A stretch of 46,333 nucleotides of DNA. Origin: Clostridia bacterium. GTDB taxonomy: Bacteria; Bacillota; Clostridia; Oscillospirales; Acutalibacteraceae. Where the stretch lies: NCBI GenBank assembly GCA_017428525.1, contig JAFRQQ010000038.1, positions 1-46,333 of the forward strand, read 5' to 3'. The notes beneath the pieces were generated by a model. That model was given only the letters and a program-made list of their open reading frames with translations. It had not been told where the DNA came from and ran no database searches. The translations under genes and the position numbers were made by a program. This document shows, one piece after another, positions 1 to 7,666 of the stretch. The first letter of the stretch is position 1, and each line of letters starts with the position of its first letter.

Positions 1-27
1 CAGTTTTGCGGGAGCAGAAATTGTTCA

Positions 28-77
28 GAAAAAGGAAAAGCCGCACATGGCATACTTGATGTATGTCAGTGCGGCTT
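28..77 (-). terminator. Intrinsic terminator downstream of rplL
   Basis: On the minus strand a long stem (arms at 69-77 and 38-46, continuing inward to a five-base loop at 56-60 with one bulged base) is followed by a T-rich run over 28-37. It lies about 100 bases past the rplL stop. It may end the rplJ-rplL transcript or act as a partial terminator before rpoB, which usually follows but would lie outside the window. Confidence 0.75.
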
Positions 78-176
78 TGACGCATTTATGGGCGATTTAT
101 GCCCCGCAAAACCAATACTGGATTATGAAAGGCTGCCGAACGCCCACGGCTGTGATTGCAGTATCTGCAGTTGAAC

Positions 177-557
177 TTATTTGAGCTCGACCTTCGCGCC
201 GACCTCTTCGAGCTTCGCCTTCGCGGCTTCGGCGTCGTCCTTGGAAAGGGCTTCCTTGATGGTCTTCGGCGCGCCGTCAACAACGGCCTTCGCCTCGGCC
301 AGACCCAGACCGGTCAGCTCGCGCACGACCTTGATGGTCTTGATCTTGTTCGCGGGATCGATCGCGGCCAGAACCACGTCGAACTCGGTCTTCTCTTCGG
401 CAGCGGCAGCGCCGGCGTCTGCGGGAGCAGCAACAGCAACAGCGGCAGCGGCGGAAACGCCGAATTCTTCCTCAACAGCGTGCACAAGCTCGCTCAGCTC
501 AAGAACGGTGAGAACTTTCAGTTCCTCGATGATCGCAGTGATCTTTTCGGATGCCAT
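177..557 (-). CDS. rplL: 50S ribosomal protein L7/L12
   Basis: Forms the dimeric stalk of the large ribosomal subunit that recruits and activates translational GTPases; it binds the C-terminal helix of L10. The 126-residue product shows the normal architecture: an N-terminal dimerisation/L10-binding helix region (residues 1-35), an Ala/Pro-rich hinge (about 37-55), and the globular C-terminal domain with the conserved [18 protein letters not shown] block and the [10 protein letters not shown] segment. The open frame extends 5 codons further up, but the ATG at 557 is chosen because GGAGGAAA sits 7-8 bases before it and MASEK is the usual start. It follows rplJ by 45 bases, the conserved rplJ-rplL pair, and should be cotranscribed and controlled by the L10 leader upstream of rplJ. 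Confidence 0.97.
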   Translation of the reverse strand: MASEKITAIIEELKVLTVLELSELVHAVEEEFGVSAAAAVAVAAPADAGAAAAEEKTEFDVVLAAIDPANKIKTIKVVRELTGLGLAEAKAVVDGAPKTIKEALSKDDAEAAKAKLEEVGAKVELK

Positions 558-602
558 AGTGATTTCCTCCAATTTTTAATAGATTAGATTTTGTTCGGTA
601 AC

Positions 603-1217
603 TTATGCTTCTTCGGGAGCGGCCTCGGGGGCAGCTTCTGCAGCCTCGGGAGCGGCTTCGGGAGCAGCTTCGGCAGCGGCCTCAGGGGCGGCTTCTGCAG
701 CTTCGGGAGCAGCCTTGGGGGCTGCGCCGCCCTGGTCCACGATCGCCTGGATCGCGCGGGCAAAGGCTGCGATGGGTGCGTTGAAGGCGTTGCAAACGGT
801 CGCGAGCAGGATGTCTCTGGTCGGCAGCTTTGCAAGCGCTTCGATGGTGGGCAGATCGACGACGGCGCCATCCAGATAACCGCTCTTCACAGAGAAGTTC
901 TTGTGGGTGTCGGCGAACTTGGAGAGGATGCGCGCGGCAGCGGTGTGATCCTCAGGGCTGATCGCGATCGCGGTCGTCCCCTCAAGCACCTTGCACAGAT
1001 CATCCAGACCGGCGTTCTTTGCCGCGAGACCGAGCAGCGTATTCTTCACAACGGCGTATTTGACGCCCGCTTCACGCAGATCCTTGCGCAGAACGGTGTC
1101 ATCCGCAACGTTGATGCCCTTGTAGTCAACGACCACACCGGCGACGGAATTTTGCAGCTTATCGGTCAGATCGGCAACGATCTGCTTCTTTTGCTCTAAA
1201 ACTTTAGCGCTGGGCAT
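603..1217 (-). CDS. rplJ: 50S ribosomal protein L10, with Ala/Pro/Glu tail
   Basis: Base of the ribosomal stalk; anchors L7/L12 dimers to 23S rRNA and, in complex with L12, represses its own mRNA. The first ~165 residues are standard L10 (start MPSAKVLEQKKQ, then VVDYKGINVADDT and VKNTLLGLAA). The start at 1217 is set by a GGAGGTGA site just upstream; longer in-frame starts would lie inside the leader RNA. Unusual: the last ~39 residues (about 166-204) are a low-complexity run built of EAAPEAA-type units, encoded by imperfect DNA repeats at 603-720. Most L10 proteins end shortly after the L12-binding helix, so this is a lineage-specific extension. The function assignment is firm; the role of the tail is unknown. 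Confidence 0.96.
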   Translation of the reverse strand: MPSAKVLEQKKQIVADLTDKLQNSVAGVVVDYKGINVADDTVLRKDLREAGVKYAVVKNTLLGLAAKNAGLDDLCKVLEGTTAIAISPEDHTAAARILSKFADTHKNFSVKSGYLDGAVVDLPTIEALAKLPTRDILLATVCNAFNAPIAAFARAIQAIVDQGGAAPKAAPEAAEAAPEAAAEAAPEAAPEAAEAAPEAAPEEA

Positions 1218-1263
1218 GTAGGGTTTCACCTCCGTTGGTATTTGTTCGAACCTGAATGCAGCA

Positions 1264-1387
1264 AACAAAAAGCCCTTTCCGCAAACCGCAGAAAGGGCAG
1301 AAAGACGCAACTGTCATTCCCCATCCTTTCTCGGCAGGCGGTCAAAACCATTATGCATACTGCACCTGCTGTCTTAAAAAGAACAGC
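1264..1387 (-). ncRNA. Ribosomal L10 leader
   Basis: Reading the minus strand from the predicted start near 1387, the transcript begins with AAGACAGCAGGTGC, then the partner CCGCCTGCCGAG. This is the kink-turn stem that binds the L10-L12 complex in the Firmicutes L10 leader family. It is followed by a terminator hairpin and then rplJ. Excess L10-L12 is expected to stabilise the aptamer and favour premature termination. Confidence 0.85.
1266..1298 (-). terminator. Attenuator of the L10 leader
   Basis: Minus-strand stem GCCCTTTC (1291-1298) with GAAAGGGC (1272-1279), followed by a T run at 1267-1271, about 50 bases before the rplJ start. It is positioned as the regulated terminator of the L10 leader. 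Confidence 0.85.
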
Positions 1388-1393
1388 TCAGCT

Positions 1394-1422
1394 ATCATAA
1401 CACACAAATTTCCGTGTGTCAA
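1394..1422 (-). promoter_or_regulatory. Promoter of rplJ-rplL
   Basis: Minus strand TTGACA (1417-1422), 17-base spacer, TATGAT (1394-1399). It lies in the gap just after rplA, so rplJ-rplL have their own promoter. The spacer contains a CACAC/GTGTG inverted repeat. Confidence 0.88.
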
Positions 1423-1437
1423 GCTTTTTTGAAAAAA

Positions 1438-2142
1438 TTATTCCGCCGCGGCGCCGATCTTGACCGGGTTCACGCGCACGCCGGGGCCCATCGTGGTGGC
1501 CAGCGTGCAGGAGCGGATGTACTGACCCTTCGCGGCAGCCGGCTTCGCCTTGATGATGGCGTCAAGCAGGGTGTCGAAGTTCGCCTGCAGCTTTTCGGCG
1601 CCGAAGGACGCCTTGCCGATCGGGCAGTGGATGATGTTGGTCTTGTCGAGACGGTACTCGATCTTACCGGCCTTCGCCTCGGTGACGGCGCGCGCCACGT
1701 CGGGGGTCACGGTGCCGGCCTTCGGGCTGGGCATCAGACCGCGGGGGCCGAGGATCTTACCGAGACGGCCGACCAGACCCATCATGTTGGGGGCGGCGAT
1801 CGCCACGTCAAACTCCATGAAGCCTTCGCCCTGCACGCGGGCGACAAGGTCTTCAGCGCCGACGACTTCCGCACCGGCGGCAGTCGCTGCATCGGCGTCC
1901 GCGCCCTTGGCGAACACGGCCACGCGAACGGTACGGCCGGTGCCGTTGGGCAGCACGACCGCGCCGCGGACCTGCTGATCCGCATGGCGGGAGTCCACGC
2001 CCAGACGGACGTGCACTTCAACGGTTTCATCGAACTTCGCGCTCGCGGTCTTGACCGTCAGCGCAAGCGCGTCGGCGGGATCATAGAGAGTCGCTCTGTC
2101 GACCAGCTTGGCGCTTTCATTATATTTCTTACCATGTTTCAT
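1438..2142 (-). CDS. rplA: 50S ribosomal protein L1
   Basis: Binds helix H76-H78 of 23S rRNA in the mobile L1 stalk that helps release deacylated tRNA, and represses translation of the rplK-rplA mRNA. The 234-residue length is normal. Family landmarks are visible: start [24 protein letters not shown], the two-domain crossover around [15 protein letters not shown], and [10 protein letters not shown]. The ATG at 2142 is preferred over the one six codons earlier because GGGAGGAA is 8 bases upstream. It is 57 bases downstream of rplK, in the conserved order. The next promoter (for rplJ) begins 16 bases beyond its stop codon. Confidence 0.97.
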   Translation of the reverse strand: MKHGKKYNESAKLVDRATLYDPADALALTVKTASAKFDETVEVHVRLGVDSRHADQQVRGAVVLPNGTGRTVRVAVFAKGADADAATAAGAEVVGAEDLVARVQGEGFMEFDVAIAAPNMMGLVGRLGKILGPRGLMPSPKAGTVTPDVARAVTEAKAGKIEYRLDKTNIIHCPIGKASFGAEKLQANFDTLLDAIIKAKPAAAKGQYIRSCTLATTMGPGVRVNPVKIGAAAE

Positions 2143-2199
2143 AATAATTTTTCCTCCCAATCATGTGGTGAATCGGATTTTTCCTCCCACAGTCTGCAA

Positions 2200-2625
2200 T
2201 CAATCGGCAACGACAACGCCCATGCTGCGGGCGGTGCCTGCGATCATACTCATGGCGGCCTCGATCGAAGCGGCGTTGAGATCCTTCATCTTGGTCTCAG
2301 CGATCTTCTGGATCTGCTCGCGCGTGATGGTTGCGACCTTGGTCTTGTTGGGAACGCCGGAGCCGCTCTCGATGCCGCAGGCCTTTTTGATCAGGACGGC
2401 AGCGGGGGGCGTCTTGGTGATGAAGCTGAAGGTACGGTCAGCGTAAACGGTGATCACCACGGGGATGATCAGACCCATGTCGTTCTTCGTGCGTTCATTG
2501 AATTCCTTCGTGAAGGCCATAATGTTGACGCCGTGCTGACCCAGGGCAGGACCGACGGGCGGGGCCGGAGTGGCCTTGCCTGCGGGAATCTGCAGCTTGA
2601 TTAAACCGACTACTTTCTGTGCCAT
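2200..2625 (-). CDS. rplK: 50S ribosomal protein L11
   Basis: Binds the GTPase-associated centre of 23S rRNA and is needed for stringent-response RelA activation. The 141-residue product has the expected N-terminal domain with the proline-rich helix ([17 protein letters not shown], about residues 20-36) and the C-terminal rRNA-binding domain ([15 protein letters not shown], then [15 protein letters not shown] at the end). It begins [10 protein letters not shown] and has an AGGAGG site eight bases upstream. It follows nusG after a 129-base spacer that holds a probable L1 repressor site. Confidence 0.97.
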   Translation of the reverse strand: MAQKVVGLIKLQIPAGKATPAPPVGPALGQHGVNIMAFTKEFNERTKNDMGLIIPVVITVYADRTFSFITKTPPAAVLIKKACGIESGSGVPNKTKVATITREQIQKIAETKMKDLNAASIEAAMSMIAGTARSMGVVVAD

Positions 2626-2643
2626 TTTTCTAACCTCCTAAAA

Positions 2644-2683
2644 TGTGGTTGCTTGCGGAGCATTGTGATTTTGCTCCTCCCAC
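2644..2683 (-). promoter_or_regulatory. Probable L1-binding autoregulatory site
   Basis: Just upstream of the rplK ribosome binding site the minus strand reads GTGGGAGGAGC, a hairpin closed by GGAGCA/TGCTCC, then CAACCACA. GTGG/CCAC pair outside an asymmetric internal loop. Firmicutes rplK leaders have this GTGGGAGG...ACCACA arrangement as the L1 repressor target. The assignment rests on recalled pattern similarity. Confidence 0.6.
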
Positions 2684-2754
2684 GGAACCGCATCGCTGCG
2701 GCCGCGCCTCCCGGCGCGAATTTGAACGGGCATACGCCCGCAAATGACCGTGTG

Positions 2755-3300
2755 TTATTCGACGAGTTCCACCTGGTCGAGCTCAAGCTCGGCGACGGTG
2801 TTCTTGCCGAAGAGAGTGACGGAGACCTTGACCAGACTGTTTTCCAGGTCAATGGACTCCACAATCCCGGTGAAGCTTTCGAGCGGGCCGTCGATGATCT
2901 CGACCGTATCGCCCACCTGATAGGAAACCTCCACGACCTTCTGCTCGACGCCGAGCCTGATAACCTCTTCGTCGGTCAGGGGGATCGCTTTGTTTTCGGG
3001 GCCGACAAAGCCCGTCACGCCTCTGGTGTTGCGGATCAGCAGCCAGCATTCGTCGCTCATCTTGGGGCGGTTATTCTCATCGGAATAAACGACCACCTTC
3101 ACGAGGACGTAGCCGGGGAAGAGCAGGCGCACCTTTTCCTTCTTGGTTTCCGCATCCACGACGGTTTCCGTCGGGATCTTCACCTCGAGGATCTGATCCT
3201 GCATTTTGCGGTTTTCCACCTGCTTTTCGATGTTGGTGGCAACCTTGTTTTCATAACCGGAATAGGTATGGACGACATACCATCTCGCATCCTGCGCCAT
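2755..3300 (-). CDS. nusG: Transcription termination/antitermination protein NusG
   Basis: Binds RNA polymerase clamp and couples transcription to ribosome or Rho. 181 residues, normal length. The NGN domain occupies residues 1-115 (WYVVHTYSGYENKVATNIE at the start, LLFPGYVLVKV in the centre, RNTRGVTGFVG near its end). The C-terminal KOW domain spans about 125-180 (YQVGDTVEIIDGPLESFTGIV). A GGAGGGAG site precedes the ATG. It lies 16 bases after secE, the near-universal secE-nusG pair. No regulatory oddities are visible apart from the long spacer to rplK. Confidence 0.97.
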   Translation of the reverse strand: MAQDARWYVVHTYSGYENKVATNIEKQVENRKMQDQILEVKIPTETVVDAETKKEKVRLLFPGYVLVKVVVYSDENNRPKMSDECWLLIRNTRGVTGFVGPENKAIPLTDEEVIRLGVEQKVVEVSYQVGDTVEIIDGPLESFTGIVESIDLENSLVKVSVTLFGKNTVAELELDQVELVE

Positions 3301-3316
3301 CTGAGCTCCCTCCGCG

Positions 3317-3700
3317 TCAGCCGAGGAAGAGACTGCGCAGACCGATCAGGCCGGCTGTTGCTGCGGCCTCAGCGGTCTCATCGGCAGTGCCGGAAGCCGC
3401 GGCTTTCTCGGCAGCGCCCTTGAGCAGGGAAATCAGCCATGCGAGGAGCTGATCCACGCCGAAGATCACGATCGCGCACACGGCGACGACCGCGAGCACG
3501 ACCAGCGTCGACTTCAGAACGGTCTTGCCGTCGGGCCAGATGATCTTTTTGATCTCGCCCTTGAGATCCTTGCAGAACTTCTTGATTGCCTTGCCGGCAC
3601 GCTGGAACCAGTTGCCATTCGGGTTGGCAGGCTTCTTGTCCTTTTTCTTTTCGGCGGCGGCAACCTTTTCTGCAGCTTGGGAAATTTCTTTCTTTGCCAT
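3317..3700 (-). CDS. secE: Preprotein translocase subunit SecE, extended
   Basis: Small essential membrane subunit of the SecYEG channel; it clamps SecY. The 127-residue protein is about twice the minimal Gram-positive length. Residues 1-30 are a charged Ala/Lys-rich head, residues 31-60 hold the conserved amphipathic helix (KAIKKFCKDLKGEIKKIIWPD), and residues 61-93 the single transmembrane segment. An extra C-terminal tail (94-127, Ala/Thr/Glu-rich then a short hydrophobic end) is not part of the core family. Position between rpmG and nusG makes the assignment secure despite weak sequence conservation in this family. A GGGAGGAA site precedes the ATG. Confidence 0.93.
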   Translation of the reverse strand: MAKKEISQAAEKVAAAEKKKDKKPANPNGNWFQRAGKAIKKFCKDLKGEIKKIIWPDGKTVLKSTLVVLAVVAVCAIVIFGVDQLLAWLISLLKGAAEKAAASGTADETAEAAATAGLIGLRSLFLG

Positions 3701-3718
3701 CGGTTGTTCCTCCCTGCC

Positions 3719-3883
3719 TTACTTCGTCTCTTTGTGGACCGTGTGCTTCCTGCAGAAACGGCAGTACTTGTTCATTTCCAGACGGTCAGGCGTGTTCTGC
3801 TTGTTTTTCATCGTGTTGTAGTTTCGCTGTTTGCATTCGGTGCAGGAAAGAGTGATCTTCACTCTTTTACCGTTAGCAGCCAT
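3719..3883 (-). CDS. rpmG: 50S ribosomal protein L33, zinc-ribbon form
   Basis: A 54-residue protein of the large subunit that contacts E-site tRNA. It starts [18 protein letters not shown] and ends KHTVHKETK; Cys14/Cys17 and Cys41/Cys44 form two CxxC pairs, so this is the zinc-binding (C+) version rather than the zinc-independent paralog. A GGAGGTG site lies seven bases before the ATG. It is the first gene of the secE-nusG-rplK-rplA transcript, a common arrangement in Firmicutes. Confidence 0.95.
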   Translation of the reverse strand: MAANGKRVKITLSCTECKQRNYNTMKNKQNTPDRLEMNKYCRFCRKHTVHKETK

Positions 3884-3985
3884 TTGCGGCACCTCCATTT
3901 TCTCGGAATTTTAAGCGCACGCCGGGTCTATCAGGCAACGCGGCGCGTCTCAGGCCTCCCTCTGCTTCTTTCTGAAACAGGGCGC

Positions 3986-4009
3986 AAAAAAAGAACCCTC
4001 TCGCAGAGG
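3986..4009 (-). terminator. Terminator-like hairpin at the 5' end of the rpmG transcript
   Basis: Minus strand CCTC-TGCGA-GAGG (3997-4009) followed by GTTCTTTTTTT (3986-3996). The hairpin starts at or within a base or two of the predicted transcription start near 4010, more than 100 bases before rpmG. It resembles a terminator but a 4-5 bp stem at +1 may instead protect the 5' end or affect promoter escape. Confidence 0.45.
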
Positions 4010-4016
4010 TAAAGAC

Positions 4017-4045
4017 ATCATACCACAGAAAACCCCCGCCGTCAA
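4017..4045 (-). promoter_or_regulatory. Promoter of rpmG-secE-nusG-rplKA
   Basis: Minus strand TTGACG (4040-4045), 17-base spacer, TATGAT (4017-4022). Predicted start near 4010, leaving a leader of about 125 bases before rpmG. Confidence 0.85.
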
Positions 4046-4110
4046 GCTCTTTTTTTGTTTTTTGCCGTATATTTTTTAATCCTTTTTTATACCATATAGA
4101 TGTTGTGGAA

Positions 4111-4145
4111 GCGCCGCCCGGCAGGCACAAGACCTGCGGGCGGCG
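4111..4145 (-). terminator. Strong hairpin after the metallophosphoesterase gene
   Basis: GC-rich stem: CGCCGCCCG (4112-4120) pairs with CGGGCGGCG (4137-4145), with an inner CAGG/CCTG stem. It lies 17 bases past the stop codon at 4162 and probably ends the rmuC operon, although no T run follows. Confidence 0.5.
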
Positions 4146-4161
4146 AATGCTTGAACTAGAC

Positions 4162-7100
4162 TTACAGCGGCAGGCGGAGCAGCTGCGCCACCTTGCTGAA
4201 GATGCCGATCACGGCGTTGAGCAGCTTCCAGGTGTATTTGATGTTGAGCTTGGAGAGGATCTTTGCGAACAACGTGCCCAGCGCGCCGGCGCTGCCTGCG
4301 GGAGAGGAACCCGGATCGCTCTTGACGATCGCGAAGTTGTCCACGCGCTCGGCCTTGCCGTCCGCGACCTGATAGGCGTTGTAATAGAGCGTATCGCCGT
4401 CCACGGTCACGGCCGCGAACATGGATTTGTCGCTGTCGATGATTTTCTCCGCGCGCGGGAAGAGCTTGTCGGTGGCCGCGGTGTCCTTCGTCTGATAGAC
4501 CTTGACGCCGGCGGTGCCGCAGATGGAATAGACCGTGCCCTTCGGATCGTATTTCGCGTCGTAGGTTTCGCCCTCATAGGTGATCTGACCGGTCTTCGAG
4601 GGCACGACGGCGTTCGCGTTCATCGCGTCGGTGCGCAGATAGACGTGATCATGCCCCTGCACGACCAGATCCACGCCCAGATAGGGCAGCAGCGCGCTGA
4701 GCTGATTGCGGAAGCCGGCGACCTCCTTGTCGTCGTAATGCGAGCCGTTGGAATACAGCGCCTTGTGCAGCACGAGCACCTTCCAGTCGGCCTGCGCGTT
4801 CTGCAGATCGTCGATCAGCCAGTTGACCTGCGCGTCGCTGAGCTTGTTGTCGTCGTCATCGTTGGTGTTGAGCACCGCGAAATGCACGCCGTTGTAATCA
4901 TAGGAATAATATACGCCGGTTTCCAGATCCTGATCGGGGACGTTCGGCAGGGTGAACTGCGAGGTGATCGCCGCCGTCGCCTTTTCGTGGTTGCCGGTCG
5001 TGGGCATGAAGGGCAGGCTGGTGAAGGCGTCCGTGGAGTTGAAGAACAGCTGCCACTGCTTCATGTTCTTGCCCAGGTCTACCTGATCGCCGGCGGAAAC
5101 GACGAATTTCGCGTCGGGATAGAGCGTCTGCGCGGCGTCCATGACCTGCGCATAGTGGTCCGCATAATGCTCGGCCCGCTGCGACTGCGGATCCGTGATG
5201 GTCAGGAAGGTGAAGGCGTCGCTGCCGCCCGCCGTTTCGATCACGCCCGGCTCGCTCCACCAGCCGCGCGCGGCGTCGCCCACGCGGTAGCAGTATTTCG
5301 TGCCGGGGGTCAGGCCGGTGAGCGTCACGGTGTGCCTGCAGTATTCCGTCATGTAATCCAGCAGACCGAAGATGCCCAGATCCGCGCCGGGATAGCCGCG
5401 CTCGACCTCCTCGCTTTCGGTGTGCACACGGCTGTCGGTCGTCGGCTCGCCCGTGAAGCGCGGCGTTTCGCTGTAAGGCACGAGCTCGATATCGGAATTG
5501 GTCAGGCTGTATTTCGTCAGCCAGGTGATCGTGACCTCGGTCGCGGAGTCCGCGCCGAGCGTCAGATTCAGGTTGGCGGGCAGACGATAGTTCTCACGCG
5601 TGGCGGGCGCCTCCACGGGGCCGGCATAGGTCACGGTGATGTTGTTGTCAAACTGTTCATACGGATTGTCGTCGGTGACAAGGCTGCCGACCATCCAGGC
5701 GATCGTGTGGCCCCAGGCCTCATACTGGCTGGGCGTCATGTATTCATTCACGACCAGCGTGTCAATGATCTCATCGATCGAGCCGTAGCCCTCCGGGATC
5801 ACGGGCAGGCTGAGGATCGTGTCGATCGTGTTGCTGAAGGAGTTGTCGCCGCCCAGGAAGACGTTCAGCACACCCTGCAGCACCTTGCCCAGAATAAAGA
5901 AGGCGTTGCCGGCGGGGAAGAGCGCGTCGAGATTCAGATTCAGATTCGTCAGCAGCTCGTCCTCGACCAGCTCGTTGACCAGCACCTTGCGCAGCAGGTT
6001 GAAGAAGGCCTCTGCGCTCTTGCCGCTGTCGAAGCCGTCGAGCGTATCCTTCACGAAGGGGTAGTTGTCGATCAGGTCCTCGTCGCCTTCGTAATAGGCC
6101 AGCAGCGCCGTGGTGGCGAATTCGCCGAGCGTGCAGCCGTCCGCCTCGACCTCGGCGCCGAGCATGTCGGTCACATACGTCGCGGGATAGGTGCTGACCT
6201 TGAATTCCAGCAGCTCATGAATCAGCGTCTGCAGCTTGGCAAAGGTTTCCTCCGGATGGTTGATATAAACCTCGTCGATCTGATCGCCGAGATCATTCAG
6301 GAAGCTCATGACGTTTTTGCTCACGGTCAGGATGCTGAAATCGCCGATCGCCAGGCCGTCCGTGCCGAGCGCGTTCTGAATGATGCTTTCCAGATCGACG
6401 CCCTTGAAGGCCAGGTATTTGAGCAGGCCGCCGGCCTCCCGGATTTCCGAGAAGATGTTGCCGACCAGCAGGGTGATCATATTCATGATGAAGCCCTCGA
6501 TGTTGGGGTCCTCGGCGCTTTCGCCGAAGGTCTGGCCGAAGGAGGCGGTCAGACGGTAGGGCTTTTCGTAAACATAGCCGCTGTCGGAAACGACGGGCTG
6601 ATACTCGTCGACGTCATAATTGTGCATATCCATTGTGACTTCTCCGCCCTCGGTGGAAAAATCCACGATGCGGAAGAAGTTCGGATAGCCCGTGAGCGTC
6701 GGGGTCAGAATGTCGGTGATTTCCTCGCCGTTGTCGTTGATGTAGCTGCTCGTGTCGCTTGCGTGCAGATGGCCGGAGAACAGATAATGGATCCCGTGGT
6801 CGGCGTAGGTGTCTGCCACGCGCTGCCAGTCCTCGGTCACGAAGGCCCAGAAGGTCGCTTCCTCGATGTCCATGTGGGGGATCAGATTGTGGTGCTGCAT
6901 GAGCAGAATGGTTTTGCCCTCGGCGGTGGCCAGATCCGCCTGCTCCGCGATCCACGCGAGCAGATCGTCGCCCACGCGCCCGTCGGTCATGTGCTCCTCG
7001 CTCTTCGCGCCGTTGTCCACGCTGTATTCATTGCTGTCCACCGCGATCAGACGGTAGTGCTCGCCCAGATCGGCCGTGTAGGAGAGCATGCCGCCCTGGT

Positions 7101-7647
7101 TGCCGGGCTTGGGCGTGAAGGTTGCCAGCGCTTCGCCGTAGCCGAGATTCTCATAGACCTCGCGGAACTGTTCGGGGCCGGTCTTTGCCGACGGCTCCTT
7201 GACGCCGTTTTCAAACGTGCAGGCGTCGGAGTTGTTGACGTCGTGGTTGCCGGGGATGACATAGACCGGAATGCCGGTTTCTTCCTCAAACGCTTCCAGC
7301 TTCGCGGCCAGCTCTTTATGCCCTTCCAGCTCGCCGTCCTTGGTCAGATCGCCGGGGAGCAGCACGAAATCCAGGCCGCCCTCGTCCGCCTGGCGCTTGA
7401 AGCCGTCCAGCGCGTTGGCCAGCAGGGCGTTGTTTTCGTTGTACTCCTTGCCCTTCAGCGCGGTGAACGCCTGATAGGCGTCGCCGCTGTCCCCCTTGAG
7501 GGAATCCGGGAAATAGTGCACGTCGCTGAGCAGACCGAAACGGACGGACGTGTCATCCGCGCTTGCCATCATCGGGATCGCCGCGAGCACCAGGCTCAGC
7601 GCCAGCACGACGCTGATCGCTTTGATCCGGAAAGATGTCTTTTTCAT
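4162..7647 (-). CDS. Secreted protein with two metallophosphoesterase domains
   Basis: A 1,161-residue exported protein with a signal peptide (residues 1-30, cleavage after Ala-Ser-Ala). Domain 1 (about 35-330) is a calcineurin-like phosphoesterase with all metal motifs: D42xH44, GD99-100, GNHD133-136, HH252-253 and GHLH292-295. After a ~350-residue helical spacer comes a purple-acid-phosphatase-type Fn3 domain (about 680-800) and a second phosphoesterase domain (about 810-1,010) with DPQ, AGDQ, GNHE, VLHK and GHDH motifs. The protein ends in a basic amphipathic hydrophobic segment. Substrates are likely phosphomonoesters or diesters outside the cell; none can be named. Its ATG has GGAGGAAA upstream and lies 19 bases after the GH3 stop codon, so it is the last gene of the rmuC-GH3 transcript. 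Two catalytic domains in one chain is unusual. Confidence 0.88.
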   Translation of the reverse strand: MKKTSFRIKAISVVLALSLVLAAIPMMASADDTSVRFGLLSDVHYFPDSLKGDSGDAYQAFTALKGKEYNENNALLANALDGFKRQADEGGLDFVLLPGDLTKDGELEGHKELAAKLEAFEEETGIPVYVIPGNHDVNNSDACTFENGVKEPSAKTGPEQFREVYENLGYGEALATFTPKPGNQGGMLSYTADLGEHYRLIAVDSNEYSVDNGAKSEEHMTDGRVGDDLLAWIAEQADLATAEGKTILLMQHHNLIPHMDIEEATFWAFVTEDWQRVADTYADHGIHYLFSGHLHASDTSSYINDNGEEITDILTPTLTGYPNFFRIVDFSTEGGEVTMDMHNYDVDEYQPVVSDSGYVYEKPYRLTASFGQTFGESAEDPNIEGFIMNMITLLVGNIFSEIREAGGLLKYLAFKGVDLESIIQNALGTDGLAIGDFSILTVSKNVMSFLNDLGDQIDEVYINHPEETFAKLQTLIHELLEFKVSTYPATYVTDMLGAEVEADGCTLGEFATTALLAYYEGDEDLIDNYPFVKDTLDGFDSGKSAEAFFNLLRKVLVNELVEDELLTNLNLNLDALFPAGNAFFILGKVLQGVLNVFLGGDNSFSNTIDTILSLPVIPEGYGSIDEIIDTLVVNEYMTPSQYEAWGHTIAWMVGSLVTDDNPYEQFDNNITVTYAGPVEAPATRENYRLPANLNLTLGADSATEVTITWLTKYSLTNSDIELVPYSETPRFTGEPTTDSRVHTESEEVERGYPGADLGIFGLLDYMTEYCRHTVTLTGLTPGTKYCYRVGDAARGWWSEPGVIETAGGSDAFTFLTITDPQSQRAEHYADHYAQVMDAAQTLYPDAKFVVSAGDQVDLGKNMKQWQLFFNSTDAFTSLPFMPTTGNHEKATAAITSQFTLPNVPDQDLETGVYYSYDYNGVHFAVLNTNDDDDNKLSDAQVNWLIDDLQNAQADWKVLVLHKALYSNGSHYDDKEVAGFRNQLSALLPYLGVDLVVQGHDHVYLRTDAMNANAVVPSKTGQITYEGETYDAKYDPKGTVYSICGTAGVKVYQTKDTAATDKLFPRAEKIIDSDKSMFAAVTVDGDTLYYNAYQVADGKAERVDNFAIVKSDPGSSPAGSAGALGTLFAKILSKLNIKYTWKLLNAVIGIFSKVAQLLRLPL

Positions 7648-7666
7648 GGTTCTCTTTCCTCCGTAA

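Noticed and set aside
1414..2604. 396-codon plus-strand frame over rplA and rplK
   Set aside because: Antisense to two conserved ribosomal protein genes.
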